The translations under genes and the position numbers were made by a program. This document shows, in pieces, positions 28,159 to 41,900 of a stretch of DNA of 64,000 nt. The stretch is from Carya illinoinensis (taxonomy: Eukaryota > Streptophyta > Magnoliopsida > Fagales > Juglandaceae). Position 1 is the first letter of the stretch. Every line of letters starts with the position of its first letter. Location: assembly GCF_018687715.1 (NCBI RefSeq), contig NC_056755.1, positions 24,559,001 to 24,623,000 on the forward strand. The letters are read 5' to 3'. The notes beneath the pieces are model-generated. The model worked only from the letters and a program-made list of their open reading frames with translations, was not told the origin of the DNA and did no database searches.

Positions 28159-28936
28159 TGATGGGAACCAAGGCAGGCCTACTCTTAAAAATTCTTTGCA
28201 AGTTCCAGATGGGCCAATTATAAGATCGAGAGCAAAGAAGATCAAGGAAGCAATGCAAGGATTAGTACAAACCACTTGGGAAGAAGTAAGCAAGAGCCCA
28301 ACACTCAAGATGGGCTTGAAAGAAGAAGAACCAGCTTTGATCCACTTGATCCAAGTTGTGGAAGACTTGACTTAGAAATATGGCCTTTAGATATTAAGGT
28401 TTTCAATTTTTTAAAGGATTTTTATTATTAGTTTTGAATAAGTGGGCTTAAGGATGTTTAACCCACATATGTCTTACTTATTTGAACTAGGGTTTAGAAG
28501 TACTGTAGCATGACACTGTTCACGCTACAGTACCCGCGGCTACTGTTCAAAGGGCATTTTTGAGAAAAAGGGTCTCAAATTTTAGTCTAGGGTTTTATCA
28601 TATTTTGGGGAGGGTATTTAAAGGATGTAACCAGCCATTTCAAGGCAGACATTATTTTATTTCGAATTTTAATTCTGAGTGAGTTTTCTCCTCTTGTTCT
28701 TAATTGAACTTTTGAACTTATCAAAGGTAAATCACAACCTTTGTGGCATTCCTCCTCGTAATTTGGGTTCTTGAGACGGGATTTCAACGGGCCTAGATTT
28801 TGATATAATCTAGGTTTTTGAAACGAGTTCTCAATGGGTCTAAATTCTCCATCCATAGACTTGAGTTTGGCGTTCTTGGGTAAGTTTTGAAATTGATTGT
28901 GGATTCAAGGGATTCTCTTCCCGCGGGTTCATATCA
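28159..28936 (+). repeat. Chromovirus LTR E (778 bp), probably solo or recombinant
   Basis: TGATGGGAACCAAGGCAGG...GCGGGTTCATATCA. It keeps an open pol-tail frame (IIRSRAKKIKEAMQGLVQ, stop near 28373). Its last 125 bp resemble the B LTR end (CTTCCCGCGGGTT). Flanks TAGGT and AGAGG do not form a target duplication, and satellite starts directly after it, so one side was lost or recombined. Confidence 0.85.
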
Positions 28937-30850
28937 AGAGGCGTGGGCTTTGGGCTGATTAGTTGTAATGCACATGCAGGTGCACCTACGTGGGGATTGG
29001 CGTTGACTTGGGCTTTGGAACGATATTCCATCTATTGAAATGTGTTGGATCAATTTTGATCCACTAATTCACTCTATGAATGATGAAAAACAACAATAAA
29101 AGTAATAAGGTCCGTATAAAAAAGGTGAGAACATCATTTAGAAGCGACTAATAACTGGTAAGTTTGTAAATGCCGTCAACTTAAGTTAAAACTTGAAGAA
29201 TGGCAGGTTGTGTCCTGAAGGACATGTGGCACTTCTTGGGCTCGAGCGAAACCGATGGTAGGGCTTATGTGCGCTACGATTGGAAGAATGAAAGAAAAGG
29301 CGGGTTTGTTCGGGGGCAATTTGTCCATTGCCAGTAATGGGCTAGAAGGGTTATGGTGGGATGTACTTGGTGGGATTTCACTTAAGAAAATCGTATAAAA
29401 GGCATGGGTTAGGGGCTGATTAGTTGCAATGCACATGGATGTGCACCAAGGTGGTGATTGGCAGGGACTTGGGCGTTGGAATGTCATTCCTTCAACGGAA
29501 ATGTCGTGGATCAATTCTAATACACTAATTCACTCTTAGATTGATAAAGAACAAGAATAGAAGTTGTAAGGTCTACATATATATAAGTTTAGAAAGAATT
29601 AAAAAGGAAATTAACCTTAAAACATGGTTTAGAGATGACTATTGACTTGTGAGTTGATTAATACCCTCAACTCAAGTTAGAAGCTGAACCATGGCGAGAT
29701 GAGAAGATGTGGGGCATGTGGCACTTCTTCGGCTTGAGGGAAACTGTTTGTATGGTGAATGGGGGGCTACAATCGGAACAGTGATAGAAAAGATAGGTTT
29801 CTTCGAGCCAATTCGTTCAATGATAGAAATGAGCTGTAAGGCTTTAATCATGGACGGATTTGATGAGATTTTCCATGAGAAAATGGTGTAAAGGTCGTGG
29901 GCTAGGGGACCAATTGGTTGTAGTGCGCATGGAGTTGCGCCTAGGTGGCGATTGGCTATGACTTCTGCGTTACAATGACATTCCTTCCATTGAAATGTTC
30001 AAATTCACACTAAGAATGATGAAAAACAACAACAAAATTTGGGAGGCCCATATAAAAAACTCGAGAAAGAATTAAAATGAAAATAAAGTTCAGAACATGG
30101 TTTTTAGATGACTAATTACTTGTAAGTTGATTAATGCCCTTCACTCAAGTTAGAAGCTCAACCATGGCGAGATGAGAACCTGTGGGGCATCTGATCCTTC
30201 TTTGGCTAGAGGGAAACCGATGGTATGGTGTATGGTGTATGCGGGCTACAATTGGAACAATGAAGAAAAGACAGGTTTCTTCAGGCCAATTCGTCCAATG
30301 TTACAAATTAGCTATGTGGGTTAATTTTGGATGGATTTGACGAGATTTCCCCTTGAGAAAATGGTGTAAAGGAAGTGGGCTTTGGGCCGATTAGTTGCAA
30401 TGCACATGGAGGTGCGCCTAGGTGGCGATTGGCTGTGACTTGTCTGTTCCATTGAAATTCCTTTTGTTGAAATGTGTTGTTGGATCAAGTCTAATCTTCA
30501 AATTCACTCTAGGAATGATGAAGAACAACAATTAAATTTGTAAGGCCCATTTAAAAAAGGTGAGATAGAATTAAAAGGGAAATTATGTTCAAACCAAGGT
30601 TTTGCGATGACTAATCGCTTGTGAGTTGATTAATGCCCTTAACTTTATTCAGAAGCCTAACCATGGTGGAATGAGAACCTAAGGGCTGTGTGGCACATCC
30701 TAGGCTCAAGAAAAACCAATGGTTTGGCGTATGTGCGGTACAATTCATGAAAAGACGGGTTTCTTCGAGTCAATTCGTCCAATGCTTGAAATGAACTAGC
30801 AGTGTTAATGAGGGATGGATGTGAGGAGATTTCCCTTGAGAAAATTGTTT
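28937..30850. repeat. Satellite edge, tetrameric unit 1 (C-A-D-B, 1914 bp)
   Basis: Four homologous monomers: C 28937-29400, A 29401-29890, D 29891-30370, B 30371-30850. Each has a variant of GATTAGTTGCAATGCACATG near its start, TAATGCCNTCAACT in the middle, and an ATG followed by a GAGAAAATNGTNTAA ending. They are strongly diverged from each other. Monomer C here still has the GGATTGGCGTTGACTTGGG segment. Confidence 0.9.
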
Positions 30851-32553
30851 AAGAGGCATGGGCTTTGGGCTGATTAGTTGCAATGCACATGCAGGTGCAC
30901 CTACGTGGGGATTGGCGTTGACTTGGGCTTTGGAACTATATTCCATCTATTGAAATGTGTTGGATCAATTCATATCCACTAATTCACTCTATGAATGATG
31001 AAAAATAACAATAAAAGTAATAAGGTCCCTATAAAAAAGGTGAGAATGAATTAATAAGAATATTAAGTTCAGAACATCGTTTAGAGGCGACAAATCACTT
31101 GTAAGTTTGTTAATGCCGTCAACTTAAGTTAAAACCTGAACAATGGCAGGTTGTGATCCTGAAGGACATGTGGTACTTCTTGGGCTCGATGCAAACCGTT
31201 GGTAGGGCTTATGTGGGCTACGATTGGAAGAACGAAAGAAAAGGCGGGTTTGTTCGGGGCCAATTCGTCCATTTCTAGTAATGAGCTGGAAGGGTTAAGG
31301 TGGGAGGCATTTGAAGAGATTTCACTTGAGAAAATAGTATAAAAGCCATGGGTTAGGGGCTGATTAGTTGCAATGCACATGGATGTGCAACAAGATGGCG
31401 ATTGGCGGAGACTTGGGCGTTGGAATGGCATTCCTTCAAAGGAAATGTCGTGGATCAATTCTAATCCACTAATTCACTCTTAGATTGATAAAGAACAAGA
31501 ATAGAAGTCGTAAGGTCCACATATATAAGCTAAGAAAGAATTAAAAAGGAAATTAACTTGAAAACATGGTTTAGAGATGACTAATGACTTGTGAGTTGAT
31601 TAATGCCCTCAACTCAAGTTAGAAGAAGCTCAACCATGGTGAGATGAGAACACGTGGGGCATGTGGCACTTCTTCGGCTTGAGGGAAACCGTTTGTATGC
31701 TGAATGGGGGCTACAATTGGAATAGTGATAGAAAAGATATGTTTATTCGAGTCAATTGGTTCAGTGCTAGAAATGAGCTATAAGGCTCTAATCATGGACG
31801 GATTGTATGAGATTTCCCATGAGAAAATGGTGTAAAGGTCGTGGGTTACGGGCCAATTAGTTGTAGCGCGCATGGAGGTGCGCCTGGGTGGCGAGTGGCT
31901 GTGACTTCTGCATTACAATGACATTCCTTCCGTTGAAATGTACAAATTCACGCTAAGAATGATGAAAACCAACAACAAAATTTGTAAGGCCCATATAAAA
32001 GACTCGAGACAGAATTGGAAAGGAAATAAAGTTCAGACCATGGTTTTTAGATGACTAGTTACTTGTAAGTTGATTAATGCCCTTAACTCAAGCTAGAAGC
32101 TCAACCATGGTGAGATGAGAACCTGTGGGGCATGTGATCCTTCTTTGGCTTGAGGGAAACCGATGGTATGGTGTATGGTGTATGTCCCCTACAATTGGAA
32201 CGATGATAGAAAAGATAGGTTTCTTAGGGCCAATTAGTCCAATGCTACAAATAAGCTATGTGGGTTAATTTTGGATAGATTTGATAAGATTTCCCTTGAG
32301 AAAATGGAGGAAAGGGCGTGGGCTTTGGGCCGATTAGTTGCAATGCACATGGAGGTGGGCCTAGGTGGCGATTGGCTGTGACTTGTCTGTTTGGCTTGAG
32401 GGAAACCGTTTGTATGCTGAATGGGGGCTACAATTGGAACAGTGATAGAAAAGATCGGTTTATTCGAGTCAAATCGTTCAGTGCTAGAAATGAGCTGTAA
32501 GGCTTTAATCATGGACACATTTGATGAGATTTCCCTTGAGAAAATGGGGTAAA
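30851..32553. repeat. Satellite edge, tetrameric unit 2 with truncated hybrid monomer
   Basis: C 30851-31344, A 31345-31836, D 31837-32313, then a 240-bp unit 32314-32553 that starts as B (CCGATTAGTTGCAATGCACATGGAGGTGGGCC) and switches at about 32389 to the distal half of A (GGCTTGAGGGAAACCGTTTG). Confidence 0.88.
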
Positions 32554-35500
32554 GGGCGTTGGCTTTGGGCCGATTAGTTGCAATGCACATGGAGGTGCGC
32601 GTAGGTGGCGATTGGCTGTGACTTGTCTGTTCCATTGACATTCCTTTTGTCGAAATGTGCTGGATCAAGTGCATTGTTCAAATTCACTCTATGAAGGATG
32701 AACAACAACAATTAAATTTGTAAGGCTCATTTAGAAAAGGTGAGATAGAATTAAAAGGGCAATTATGTTCAAAACAAGGTTTTGTGATGACTAATCACTT
32801 GTGAGTTGATTAATGCCCTCAACTTTATTCAGAAACCTAACAATGGCGGAATGAGAACTTTAGGGCCGTGTGGCACATCCTAGGCTCGAGGAAAACCAAT
32901 GGTTTGGCGTATGTGCGCAAGAATTCATGAAAAGACGGGTTTCTTCGAGCCAATTCGTCCAATGCCTGAAACGAACCAGGAGTGTTAATGAGGGATGGAT
33001 GTGATGTGAGATTACGCTTGAGAAAATGGTTTAAGAGGCTTGGGTTTGGGCTGATTAGTTCCAATGCACATGTAGGTGCACCTACGTGGGATTGTATTCC
33101 ATCTATTGAAATGTGTTGGATCAATTCTAATCCACTAATTCACTCTATGAATGATGAAAAACAACAATAAAAGTCATAAGGTCTGTATAAAAAAGGCGAG
33201 AATGAATTAATAAGAAAATTAAGCTCAAAACATCGTTTCGAGACGACTAATCACCTGTAAGTTTGTTAATGCCGTCAACTTAAGTTAAAACCTTCACAAT
33301 GGCAGGTTGTGGTCATGAAGGACATGTGGCACTTCTTGGGCTCGATGGAAACCGATGGTGGGGCTTATGTGGGCTGCGATTGGAAGAACGAAAGAAAAGG
33401 CGAGTTTGTTCGGGGCCAATTCGTCCATTTCTAGTAATGAGCTGGAAGGGTTAAGGTGGGAGGCATTTCATGAGATTTCACTTGAGAAAATAATATAAAA
33501 GGCATGGGTTAGGGGCTGATTAGTTGCAATGCACATGGATGTGCACCAAGGTGGCGATTGGCGGGGACTTGGGCGTTGGAATGACATTCCTTCAACGGAA
33601 ATGTCGTGGATCAATTCCAATCCACTAATTCACTCTTAGATTGATAAAGAACAAGAATAGAAGTCGTAAGGTCCACATATATAAGCTAAGAAAGAATTAA
33701 AAAGGAAATTAACCTGAAAACACGGTTTAGAGATGACTATTGACTTGTGAGTTGATTAATGCCCTCAACTCAAGTTAGAAGCTCAACCATGGAGAGATGA
33801 GAACATGTGGGGCGTGTGGCACTTCTTTGGCTTGAGGGAAACAGTTTGTATGCTGAATGGGGGCTACAATTGGAACAGTGATAGAAAAGATAGGTTTATT
33901 CGAGTGAATTCGTTCAGTGCTAGAAATGAGCTGTAAGGCTTTAATCATGGACGCATTTGATGAGATTTCCCTTGAGAAAATGGTGTAAAGGGCGTTGGCT
34001 TTGGGCCGATTAGTTGCAATGCACATGGAGGTGCGCGTAGGTGGCAACTGGCTGTGACTTGTCTGTTCAATTGACATTCCTTTTGTCGAAATGTGCTGGA
34101 TCAAGTGTATTCTTCAAATTCACTCTATGAAGGATGAACAACAACAATTAAATTTGTAAGGCTCATTTAGAAAAGGTGAGATAGAATTAAAAGGGCAATT
34201 ATGTTCAAAACAAGGTTTTGTGATGACTAATCACTTGTGAGTTGATTAATGCCCTCAACTTTATTCAGAAACCTAACAATGGTGGAATGAGAACTTTAGG
34301 GCCGTGTGGCACATCCTAGGCTCGAGGAAAAGCAATGGTTTGGCGTATGTGCGCAAGAATTCATGAAAAGACGATTTTCTTCGAGCCAATTAGTCCAACG
34401 CCTGTAACGAACCAGGAGTGTTAATGAGGGATGGATGTGATGTGAGATTGCCCTTGAGAAAATGGTTTAAGAGGCTTTGGGCTGATTAGTTCCAATGCAC
34501 ATGCAGGTGCACCTACGTGGGATTGTATTCCATCTATTGAAATGTGTTGGATCGATTCTAATCCACTAATTCACTCTATGAATGACGAAAAACAACAATA
34601 AAAGTCAAAAGGTCCGTATAAAAAAGGCGAGAATGAATTAATAAGAAAATTAAGCTGAAAACATCGTTTAGAGATGACTAATCACCTGTAAGTTTGTTAA
34701 TGCCGTCAACTTAAGTTAAAACCTTCACAATGGCAGGTTGTGGTCATGAAGGACATGTGGCACTTCTTGGGCTCGATGGAAACCGATGGTAGGGCTTATG
34801 TGGGCTGCGATTGGAAGAACGAAAGAAAAGGCGGGTTTGTTCGAGGCCAATTCGTCCATTTCTAGTAATGAGCTGGAAGGGTTAAGGTGGGAGGCATTTC
34901 ATGAGATTTCACTTGAGAAAATAATATCAAAGGCATGGGTTAGGGGATGATTAGTTGCAATGCACATGGATGTGCACCAAGGTGGCGATTGGCGGGGACT
35001 TGGGCGTTGGAATGACATTCCTTCAACGGAAATGTCGTGGATCAATTCCAATCCACTAATTCACTCTTAGATTGATAAAGAACAAGAATAGAAGTCGTAA
35101 GGTCCACATATATAAGCTAAGAAAGAATTAAAAAGGAAATTAACCTGACAACAGGGTTTAGAGATGACTATTGACTTGTGAGTTGATTAATGCCCTCAAC
35201 TCAAGTTAGAAGCTCAACCATGGTGAGATGAGAACATGTGGGGCGTGTGGCACTTCTTTGGCTTGAGGGAAACCGTTTGTATGCTGAATGGGGGCTACAA
35301 TTGGAACAGTGATAGAAAAGATAGGTTTATTCGAGTCAATTCGTTCAGTGCTAGAAATGAGCTGTAAGGCTTTAATCATGGACGCAATTGATGAGATTTC
35401 CGTTGAGAAAATGCTGTAAAGGGCGTTGGCTTTGGGCCGATTAGTTGCAATGCACATGGAGGTGCGCGTAGGTGGCGATTGGCTGTGACTTGTCTGTTCC

Positions 35501-36179
35501 ATTGACATTCCTTTTGTCGAAATGTGTTGGATCAAGTGTATTCTTCAAATTCACTCTATGAAGGATGAACAACAACAATTAAATTTGTAAGGCTCATTTA
35601 GAAAAGGTGAGATAGAATTAAAAGGGCAATTATGTTCAAAACAAGGTGTTGTGATGACTAATCACTTGTGTGTTGATTAATGCCCTCAACTTTATTCAGA
35701 AACCTAACAATGGGGGAATGAGAACTTTAGGGCCGTGTGGCACATCCTAGGCTCGAGGAAAACCAATGGTTTGGCGTATGTGCGCAAGAATTCATGAAAA
35801 GACGGTTTTCTTTGAGCCAATTCGTCCAACGCCTGAAACGAACCAGGAGTGTTAATGAGGGATGGATGTGATGTGAGATTGCCCTTGGGAAAATGGTTTA
35901 AGAGGCTTTGGGCTGATTAGTTCCAATGCACATGCAGGTGCACCTACGTGGGATTGTATTCCATCTATTGAAATGTGTTGGATCGATTCTAATCCACTAA
36001 TTCACTCTATGAATGATGAAAAACAACAATAAAAGTCATAAGGCCCGTATAAAAAATGCGAGAATGAATTAATAAGAAAATTAAGCTCAAAACATCGTTT
36101 AGAGACGACTAATCACCTGTAAGTTTGTTAATGCCGTCAACTTAAGTTAAAACCTTCACAATGGCAGGTTGTGGTCATG

Positions 36180-39100
36180 AAGGACATGTGGCACTTCTTG
36201 GGCTCGATGGAAACCGATGGTGGGGCTTATGTGGGCTGGGATTGGAAGAACGAAAGGAAAGGCGGGTTTGTTCGGGGCCAATTCGTCCATTTCTAGTAAT
36301 GAGCTGGAAGGGTTAAGGTGGGAGGCATTTCATGAGATTTCACTTGAGAAAATAATATAAAAGGCATGGGTTAGGGGCTGATTAGTTGCAATGCACATGG
36401 ATGTGCACCAAGGTGGCGATTGGCGGGGACTTGGGCGTTGGAATGACATTCCTTCATCGGAAATGTCGTGGATCAATTCCAATCCACTAATTCACTCTTA
36501 GATTGATAAAGAACAAGAATAGAAGTCGTAAGGTCCACATATATAACCTAAGACAGAATTAAAAAGGAAATTAACCTGAAAAAACGGTTTAGAGATGACT
36601 ATTGACTTGTGAGTTGATTAATGCCCTCAACTCAAGTTAGAAGCTCAACCATGGTGAGATGAGAACATGTGGGGCGTGTGGCACTTCTTTGGCTTGAGGG
36701 AAACCGTTTGTATGCTGAATGGGGGCTACAATTGCAACAGTGATAGAAGAGATAGGTTTATTCGAGTCAATTCGTTCAGTGCTAGAAATGAGCTGTAAGG
36801 CTTTAATCATGGACGCATTTGATGAGATTTCCCTTGAGAAAATGGTTTAGAGGGCGTTGGCTTTCAGCCGATTAGTTGCAATGCACATGGAGGTGCGCGT
36901 AGGTGGCGATTGGCTGTGACTTGTCTGTTCCATTGGCATTCCTTCTGTCGAAATGTGCTGGATCAAGTGTATTCTTCAAATTCACTCTATGAAGGATGAA
37001 CAACAACAATTAAATTTGTAAGGCTCATTTAGAAAAGGTGAGATGGAATTAAAAGGGCAATTATGTTCAAAACACGGTTTTGTGATGTCTAATCACTTGT
37101 GTGTTGATTAATGCCCTCAACTTTATTCAGAAACCTAACAATGGGGGAATGAGAACTTTAGGGCCGTGTGGCACATCCTAGGCTCGAGGAAAACCAATGG
37201 TTTGGCGTATGTGCGCAAGAATTCATGAAAAGACAGTTTTCTTCGAGCCAATTCGTCCAACGCCTGAAACGAACCAGGAGTGTTAATGAGGGATGGATGT
37301 GGTGTGAGATTGCCCTTGAGAAAATGGTTTAAGAGGCTTTGGGCTGATTAGTTCCAATGCACATGCAGGTGCACCTACGTGGGATTGTATTCCATCTATT
37401 GAAATGTGTTGGATCGATTCTAATCCACTAATACACTCTATGAATGATGAAAAACAACAATAAAAGTCATAAGGTCTGTATAAAAAAGGCGAGAATGAAT
37501 TAATAAGAAAATTAAGCTCAAAACATCGTTTAGAGATGACTAATCACCTGTAAGTTTGTTAATGCCATCAACTTAAGTTAACACCTTCACAATGGTAGGT
37601 TGTGGTCATGAAGGACATGTGGCACTTCTTGGGCTCGATGGAAACCGATGGTGGGGCTTATGTGGGCTGCGATTGGAAGAACGAAAGAAAAGGCGGGTTT
37701 GTTCGGGGCCAATTCGTCCATTTCTAGTAATGAGCTGGAAGGGTTAAGGTGGGAGGCATTTCATGAGATTTCACTTGAGAAAATAATATAAAAGGCATGG
37801 GTTAGGGGCTGATTAGTTGCAATGCACATGGATGTGCACCAAGGTGGCGATTGGCGGGGACTTGGGCGTTGGAATGACATTCCTTCAACGGAAATGTGGT
37901 GGATCAATTCCAATCCACTAATTCACTCTTAGATTGATAAAGAACAAGAATAGAAGTCGTAAGGTCAACATATATAAGCTAAGAAAGAATTAAAAAGGAA
38001 ATTAACCTGAAAACACGGTTTAGAGATGACTATTCACTTGTGAGTTAATTAATGCCCTCAACTCAAGTTAGAAGCTCAACCATGGTGAGATGAGAACATG
38101 TGGGGCGTGTGGCACTTCTTTGGCTTGAGGGAAACCGTTTGTATGCTGAATGGGGGCTACAATTGGAACAGTGATAGAAAAGATAGGTTTATTCGAGTCA
38201 ATTCGTTCAGTGCTAGAAATGAGCTGTAAGGCTTTAATCATGGACGCATTTGATGAGATTTCCCTTGAGAAAATGGTGTAAAGGGCGTTGGCTTTCGGCC
38301 GAATAGTTGTAATGCACATGGAGGTGCGCGTAGGTGGCGATTGGCTGTGACTTGTCTATTCCATTGACATTCCTTTTGTCGAAATGTGCTGGATCAAGTG
38401 CATTGTTCAAATTCACTCTATGAAGGATGAACAACAACAATTAAATTTGTAAGGCTCATTTAGAAAAGGTGAGATAGAATTAAAAGGGCAATTATGTTCA
38501 AAACAAGGTTTTGTGATGACTAATCACTTGTGAGTTGATTAATGCCCTCAACTTTATTCAGAAACCTAACAATGGTGGAATGAGAACTTTAGGGCCGTGT
38601 GGCACATCCTAGGCTCGAGGAAAACCAATGGTTTGGCGTATGTGCGCAAGAATTCATGAAAAGACGATTTTCTTCGAGCCAATTAGTCCAACGCCTGTAA
38701 CGAACCAGGAGTGTTAATGAGGGATGGATGTGATGTGAGATTGCCCTTGAGAAAATGGTTTAAGAGGCTTTGGGCTGATTAGTTCCAATGCACATGCAGG
38801 TGCACCTACGTGGGATTGTATTCCATCTATTGAAATGTGTTGGATCGATTCTAATCCACTAATTCACTCTATGAATGATGAAAAACAACAATAAAAGTCA
38901 TAAGGCCCGTATAAAAAATGCGAGAATGAATTAATAAGAAAATTAAGCTCAAAACATCGTTTAGAGACGACTAATCACCTGTAAGTTTGTTAATGCCGTC
39001 AACTTAAGTTAAAACCTTCACAATGGCAGGTTGTGGTCATGAAGGACATGTGGCACTTCTTGGGCTCGATGGAAACCGATGGTGGGGCTTATGTGGGCTG

Positions 39101-41900
39101 GGATTGGAAGAACGAAAGGAAAGGCGGGTTTGTTCGGGGCCAATTCGTCCATTTCTAGTAGTGAGCTGGAAGGGTTAAGGTGGGAGGCATTTCATGAGAT
39201 TTCACTTGAGAAAATAATATAAAAGGCATGGGTTAGGGGCTGATTAGTTGCAATGCACATGGATGTGCACCAAGGTGGCGATTGGCGGGGACTTGGGCGT
39301 TGGAATGACATTCCTTCAACGGAAATGTCGTGGATCAATTCCAATCCACTAATTCACTCTTAGATTGATAAAGAACAAGAATAGAAGTCGTAAGGTCCAC
39401 ATATATAAGCTAAGACAGAATTAAAAAGGAAATTAACCTGAAAAAACGGTTTAGAGATGACTATTGACTTGTGAGTTGATTAATGCCCTCAACTCAAGTT
39501 AGAAGCTCAACCATGGTGAGATGAGAACATGTGGGGCGTGTGGCACTTCTTTGGCTTGAGGGAAACCGTTTGTATGCTGAATGGGGGCTACAATTGGAAC
39601 AGTGATAGAAGAGATAGGTTTATTCGAGTCAATTCGTTCAGTGCTAGAAATGAGCTGTAAGGCTTTAATCATGGACGCATTTGATGAGATTTCCCTTGAG
39701 AAAATGGTTTAGAGGGCGTTGGCTTTCAGCCGATTAGTTGCAATGCACATGGAGGTGCGCGTAGGTGGCGATTGGCTGTTACTTGTCTGTTCCATTGGCA
39801 TTCCTTCTGTCGAAATGTGCTGGATCAAGTGTATTCTTCAAATTCACTCTATGAAGGATGAACAACAACAATTAAATTTGTAAGGCTCATTTAGAAAAGG
39901 TGAGATGGAATTAAAAGGGCAATTATGTTCAAAACACGGTTTTGTGATGTCTAATCACTTGTGTGTTGATTAATGCCCTCAACTTTATTCAGAAACCTAA
40001 CAATGGGGGAATGAGAACTTTAGGGCCGTGTGGCACATCCTAGGCTCGAGGAAAACCAATGGTTTGGCGTATGTGCGCAAGAATTCATGAAAAGACAGTT
40101 TTCTTCGAGCCAATTCGTCCAACGCCTGAAACGAACCAGGAGTGTTAATGAGGGATGGATGTGATGTGAGATTGCCCTTGAGAAAATGGTTTAAGAGGCT
40201 TTGGGCTGATTAGTTCCAATGCACATGCAGGTGCACCTACGTGGGATTGTATTCCATCTATTGAAATGTGTTGGATCGATTCTAATCCACTAATACACTC
40301 TATGAATGATGAAAAACAACAATAAAAGTCATAAGGTCTGTATAAAAAAGGCGAGAATGAATTAATAAGAAAATTAAGCTCAAAACATCGTTTAGAGATG
40401 ACTAATCACCTGTAAGTTTGTTAATGCCATCAACTTAAGTTAACACCTTCACAATGGTAGGTTGTGGTCATGAAGGACATGTGGCACTTCTTGGGCTCGA
40501 TGGAAACCGATGGTGGGGCTTATGTGGGCTGCGATTGGAAGAACGAAAGAAAAGGCGGGTTTGTTCGGGGCCAATTCGTCCATTTCTAGTAATGAGCTGG
40601 AAGGGTTAAGGTGGGAGGCATTTCATGAGATTTCACTTGAGAAAATAATATAAAAGGCATGGGTTAGGGGCTGATTAGTTGCAATGCACATGGATGTGCA
40701 CCAAGGTGGCGATTGGCGGGGACTTGGGCGTTGGAATGACATTCCTTCAACGGAAATGTGGTGGATCAATTCCAATCCACTAATTCACTCTTAGATTGAT
40801 AAAGAACAAGAATAGAAGTCGTAAGGTCAACATATATAAGCTAAGAAAGAATTAAAAAGGAAATTAACCTGAAAACACGGTTTAGAGATGACTATTGACT
40901 TGTGAGTTAATTAATGCCCTCAACTCAAGTTAGAAGCTCAACCATGGTGAGATGAGAACATGTGGGGCGTGTGGCACTTCTTTGGCTTGAGGGAAACCGT
41001 TTGTATGCTGAATGGGGGCTACAATTGGAACAGTGATAGAAAAGATAGGTTTATTCGAGTCAATTCGTTCAGTGCTAGAAATGAGCTGTAAGGCTTTAAT
41101 CATGGACGCATTTGATGAGATTTCCCTTGAGAAAATGGTGTAAAGGGCGTTGGCTTTCGGCCGAATAGTTGTAATGCACATGGAGGTGCGCGTAGGTGGC
41201 GATTGGCTGTGACTTGTCTATTCCATTGACATTCCTTTTGTCGAAATGTGCTGGATCAAGTGCATTGTTCAAATTCACTCTATGAAGGATGAACAACAAC
41301 AATTAAATTTGTAAGGCTCATTTAGAAAAGGTGAGATAGAATTAAAAGGGCAATTATGTTCAAAACAAGGTTTTGTGATGACTAATCACTTGTGAGTTGA
41401 TTAATGCCCTCAACTTTATTCAGAAACCTAACAATGGTGGAATTAGAACTTTAGGGCCGTGTGGCACATCCTAGGCTCGAGGAAAACCAATGGTTTGGCG
41501 TATGTGCGCAAGAATTCATGAAAAGACGGGTTTCTTCGAGCCAATTCATCCAACGCCTGAAACGAACCAGGAGTGTTAACGAGGGATGGATGCGATGTGA
41601 GATTGCCCTTCTGAAAATGGTTTAAGAGGCTTGGGCTTTGGGCTGATTAGTTCCAATGCACATGCAGGTGCACCTACGTGGGATTGTATTCCATCTATTG
41701 AAATGTGTTGGATCAATTCTAATCCACTAATTCACTCTATGAATGATGAGAAACAACAATAAAAGTCATAAGGTCCGTATAAAAAAGGCGAGAATGAATT
41801 AATAAGAAAATTAAGCTCAAAACATCGTTTAGAGACGACTAATCACCTGTAAGTTTGTTAATGCCGTCAACCTAAGTTAACACCTTCACAATGGCAGGTT
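36180..41900. repeat. Recent 2862-bp dimer duplication in the satellite core
   Basis: Two adjacent segments of two trimer units each (roughly 36180-39041 and 39042-41900) share private variants: TAAGACAG and CTGAAAAAACGG, ATACACTCTATGAATG, and GTAATGCACATGG with TTCGGCCGAATAG. Their period is 2862 bp. Confidence 0.82.
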
